DNA of 64,000 bases from Macrosoma leucophasiata (taxonomy: Eukaryota > Arthropoda > Insecta > Lepidoptera > Hedylidae): contig JAWQUS010000020.1 in the NCBI GenBank assembly GCA_036365455.1, positions 1,523,001 to 1,587,000 on the forward strand. Direction: 5' to 3'. The position numbers and the translations under genes are program-made. The number at the start of each line of letters is the position of its first letter. Position 1 is the first letter of the stretch. Positions 61,408 through 64,000 of the stretch are shown piece by piece. Below the pieces are notes generated by a model. It made no database searches and was not told the DNA's origin. It worked only from the letters and a program-made list of their open reading frames with translations.

Positions 61408-61737
61408 GCAGTTAGTGAGTTTTGTTTTGGCAGGTTTTTTCTCAGTAATGTGAGCTTTGGAATTCTGCCAGTGAATGACAAAGAATGTCCCATATTTTTT
61501 TGTTTAGTCTTATCTTGCCGTTTGTAAAAGAAAGTATGGAACATTCTGTTCATACCTATTTTTATCATTAAGTATTTTTGGACTATTATTTATTTTATTT
61601 TGTTTACTTTGACATATTAATCAACGTATCAGTTGTTATTCGCTTTAATTTTATATTTGTAATTTGACCTATCACAAGCAAATTCTATTATTTCCAAGTG
61701 ATTAAATGAATTTTTGAGTTTGAGTTTGAGTGAATGA
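61408..61737 (+). mobile_element. LINE A 3' UTR, 5'-truncated copy
   Basis: GAGTTTTGTTTTGGCAGG through CATTCTGTTCATACCTATTT to TTTGAGTTTGAGTTTGAG; closely similar to 11277-11596 and in the same order. Confidence 0.9.
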
Positions 61738-62138
61738 AGACTAAATTACTAGAGAATATACATATAAACATTTATTTTCTTGATACCACCCGACAATGTA
61801 TGTTGGGACATAAAACAAGAAAAAAATAGGTGTATTAGAGGAGAGTAAACTAAATTTTGAAGGAATGGTTATGTGACTCAAGAAAAATGGCAACCATCTC
61901 AACTGTTTGTTGCAGCAAGAGCTGCAACGCTGATATTCTGATGGATCCTAATATGGGATAAGAAAAATTCCGGCCAAGTGGTATCTCTACTCGCCCGCAG
62001 ATGATTCTGTGCAGTTGTGAAATATCCTATGCAAATTTAAATACCAGATACTTTTATTAGGTTTTTATGTTATCTATAGACAAAAAACTCACTTTTTTCT
62101 TCTGTATTTAAAATTTAAGGGTAAATAAAGAGGTTTCT
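61738..62138. other. No recognised gene
   Basis: GTTGCAGCAAGAGCTGCAAC (about 61911-61930) is a short palindrome. Nothing else supported. Confidence 0.35.
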
Positions 62139-62414
62139 AACTGGTGGTAGAGCTCCAGTGACGGAGCTTGCGGGCGTAGGCATCACCGCATTAGCTAATA
62201 CACTTGCCGCTAAATGGCAAGGTGTTCCGGTCAGGTGGTAATGTATGGACTTGTAATTTCCGGCACAGAGGCATAACACCTTAGGCCTCAGGAGTGATAA
62301 CGCATCTGTATTTTGACCTTGGTGTTTGTGTAAGCGTCTTTAGGCTGTAGTCATCACTTAACATCAATGTGAACTGAATGCTTGTTTGCCACTTCCATAA
62401 CATAATAAAAAAAA
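62139..62414 (+). repeat. R280 copy, near full length
   Basis: AACTGGTGGTAGAGCTCC through TTCCATAACATAATAAAA. Confidence 0.9.
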
Positions 62415-62742
62415 CAAGATGGGAAACTGAAAGTAATTCTCAACTTTAGCATATCAAAGTAACTTTGCTGTGCTAAAGCTCATACAAAGTTGTGCCAAGG
62501 TTCATTCACTAACTGCTACACTGATAAACTGTAATGTTTTTAATGGAAATTAATTTATGTAGCCTAAACATGGTTTACGCCTTGATAATAGTCGATTGGA
62601 TGATCATATATCACAATTCAATTACCGTATCATTCAACGTAATTAGCGCCGGGCTCGCTGAGGTTTTCCGGCTCATTTGGCACGTTAATTTATTGTACTA
62701 TTTTTTTTTCATAATAACACATGCGAGTGAACTTTAGAAATT

Positions 62743-62940
62743 TGACGACCCGGTCAGTCCAGCGGTGTGAGATGACCGTTTTATTCGAAGGGTCGCGGGT
62801 TCGATCCTCGCACCGGGACAAATATTTGTACGGCCTACAGATGTTTGTTTCGGGTCTGGGTGTTTGTGTGTGTGTTGTATGTGTACAACGGCATCCACGA
62901 CACAGGTTTATACCTACTGTGGGCTGTGAGTGTTAGCGTA
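62743..62940 (+). mobile_element. SINE family 2, best copy
   Basis: GACCCGGTCAGTCCAGCGG, B-box CGGGTTCGATCCTCGCACC and TGTTTCGGGTCTGGGTG, ending GGGCTGTGAGTGTTAGCGTA. Just before it, ATAACACATGCGAGTGAAC is shared with the left end of element T copy 4. Confidence 0.9.
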
Positions 62941-62966
62941 TTTTATTTATTTATTTATTTATTTAG
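62941..62966. repeat. (TTTA)n microsatellite
   Basis: About six TTTA units directly after the SINE, possibly its tail. Confidence 0.8.
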
Positions 62967-63069
62967 AAATTAAAGAAAAAACGTTAATTTTTTGTGAGGC
63001 ACGTTAAGTTTGGATAATCGGGTATTGAACTATTCTTAAATTATAATTCTTGTGGGATAGGTACTGCTT

Positions 63070-63543
63070 TTACTGGTGGTAGAGTTCCAAGAGCTCGAGG
63101 GAGTAGGCACCACCGCATTACATAACCTATCTGCCGCTAAATGGTAGTGTTCGGCACTATCGTGTTCCGGTTAGATTCAGAGGTTCCCAAACTATTTTTC
63201 TTGTAGACCCCTTTCAATTTTTTTCTGTTTCGGTGGACCCCCTTGCTGACATTTATATCCCATTCCCATATATTCCATTTTTATTTACGCATATACGTAG
63301 ACCCCATCGAGTCTCCCATAGAACCCAGGGGGTCTATACGGACCACTTTGGGAATCACTGGGTTAGATGGTAATATATGGCCCCGTAATAGCTATCACAG
63401 TGACATAACACCTTAGGTCTCGGGAGTGGCAACGCATTTGCATTAGACCTCTGGTTTTTTGTAGATTTCTATAGGCTGCAGTCATCATCTATCATCAGTG
63501 GGAACTGCATGCTTGTTTACCACTACCATTACATTAAAAAAAA
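63070..63543 (+). repeat. R280 copy split by a hAT-like MITE
   Basis: TTTACTGGTGGTAGAGTTCC through ACCATTACATTAAAAAAAA. Interrupted at GGTTAGAT. Confidence 0.88.
63177..63360. mobile_element. hAT-like MITE, 184 bp
   Basis: Termini (T)CAGAGGTTCCCAAAC and TTTGGGAATCACTG; 8-bp duplications GGTTAGAT at 63169-63176 and 63361-63368. The neighbouring R280 copy has the single uninterrupted GGTTAGAT. C/G runs such as CCCAGGGGGTC lie inside. Confidence 0.92.
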
Positions 63544-63580
63544 CTTCTAACATTATGACTCTTGTGGGATTGGTACTGCT

Positions 63581-63841
63581 TTTACTGGCGGTAGAGTTCC
63601 AAGTGTAGGAGTTCGAGGGCGTAGGCACCACCGCATTACTAACCTATCTGCCGCTAAATGGCAATGTTCGGCGCTATAGTGTTCCGGTTAGATGGTAATG
63701 TATGGCCCCGTGATGACTATCACAGAGACATGACACCTTAGGTCTCGGGAGTGGCAACGCATCTGCATTTTAACCTCTGGTTTGTATGAAGATATCAATT
63801 TGAGCTGCATGCTTGTTTGCCACCTTCATTACATAAAAAAA
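63581..63841 (+). repeat. R280 copy, shortened near the 3' end
   Basis: TTTACTGGCGGTAGAGTTCC through CTTCATTACATAAAAAAAG; lacks the CTGCAGTCATCACTTAACAT part. Confidence 0.88.
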
Positions 63842-64000
63842 GCAATTGAATAAACTTGAGCACACCAAAGTAGCCCTGAAGCCATTTTAGTTTGAATTAT
63901 CAGGTGCTGAATAATTCTAAAATTATAATTCTTGTAAGATGGGTAGCAACGTCTCGCGATAAAACTACCTCCATTGCAATCGTCAATTCGCCTGCAAATG

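Larger units (their letters stand above)
63027..63945 (+). repeat. Tandem duplication containing two R280 copies
   Basis: AAATTATAATTCTTGTGGGA (63039), ATTATGACTCTTGTGGGA (63551) and AAATTATAATTCTTGTAAGA (63920) mark three unit starts. Each of the first two is followed by an R280 copy of the same subgroup (GAGTTCC hairpin, ATCTGCCGCTAAATGG). Confidence 0.8.

Overview
The window is eukaryotic, repeat-dense and AT-rich, and it looks like a butterfly or moth (Lepidoptera) chromosome. The evidence is the repeat content: tRNA-headed SINEs, RTE-like LINE tails that encode the motif RWFGHIERM, a tail reading CCCAGCAGTGGGACGTAT, lepidopteran-style repeats starting CTAGCTGTGCCCGCGACTTC, a Helitron helicase end, and many small TIR elements with 8-bp target duplications. 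These family resemblances come from memory, not from a search. I found no convincing cellular protein-coding gene.

Layout. 1-1.3 kb holds the N-terminal half of a non-LTR retrotransposon protein on the minus strand; it is open for 429 codons and runs off the left edge. 2-8 kb is SINEs and degenerate repeats. 8.4-11.6 kb is a decayed, 5'-truncated LINE (LINE A) on the plus strand. 12.9-13.9 kb is a local tandem duplication with a 270-bp period. 15.8-21.2 kb is the best-preserved element, a near full-length two-ORF LINE (LINE B) on the minus strand with an FP-like/coiled-coil ORF1 and an intact 995-aa endonuclease-reverse transcriptase. 28.2-29.8 kb is a 5'-truncated, frameshifted LINE (LINE C). 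30.6-31.2 kb is a Helitron 3' end. 38.7-40.9 kb is a ~430-bp inverted duplication around a GC-rich island. 50.6-51.5 kb is a 903-bp miniature LTR element with 243-bp LTRs and a 4-bp target duplication. 54.1-54.6 kb is a LINE C-terminus with its 3' tail (LINE J). 63-64 kb is a tandem pair of repeats, one holding a hAT-like MITE.

A ~280-bp unit, here called R280, occurs at more than 30 loci on both strands. It starts at a fixed hairpin (GGTGGTAGAGCTCC...GGAGCTC...CACCACC) and ends in an A-rich tail (TTACATAAAAAA). Several insertions are nested one inside another, and comparison between copies gives the empty target sites, so the transposition history can be read directly.

The observations most worth following are: the 147-codon, Cys-rich in-frame continuation beyond a single TGA of LINE B ORF1, which overlaps the ORF2 start; the small mobile family that carries a whole tRNA-like sequence and shows target duplications; the 903-bp LTR miniature; and the R280 unit with its conserved 5' hairpin and a tail resembling that of LINE J.
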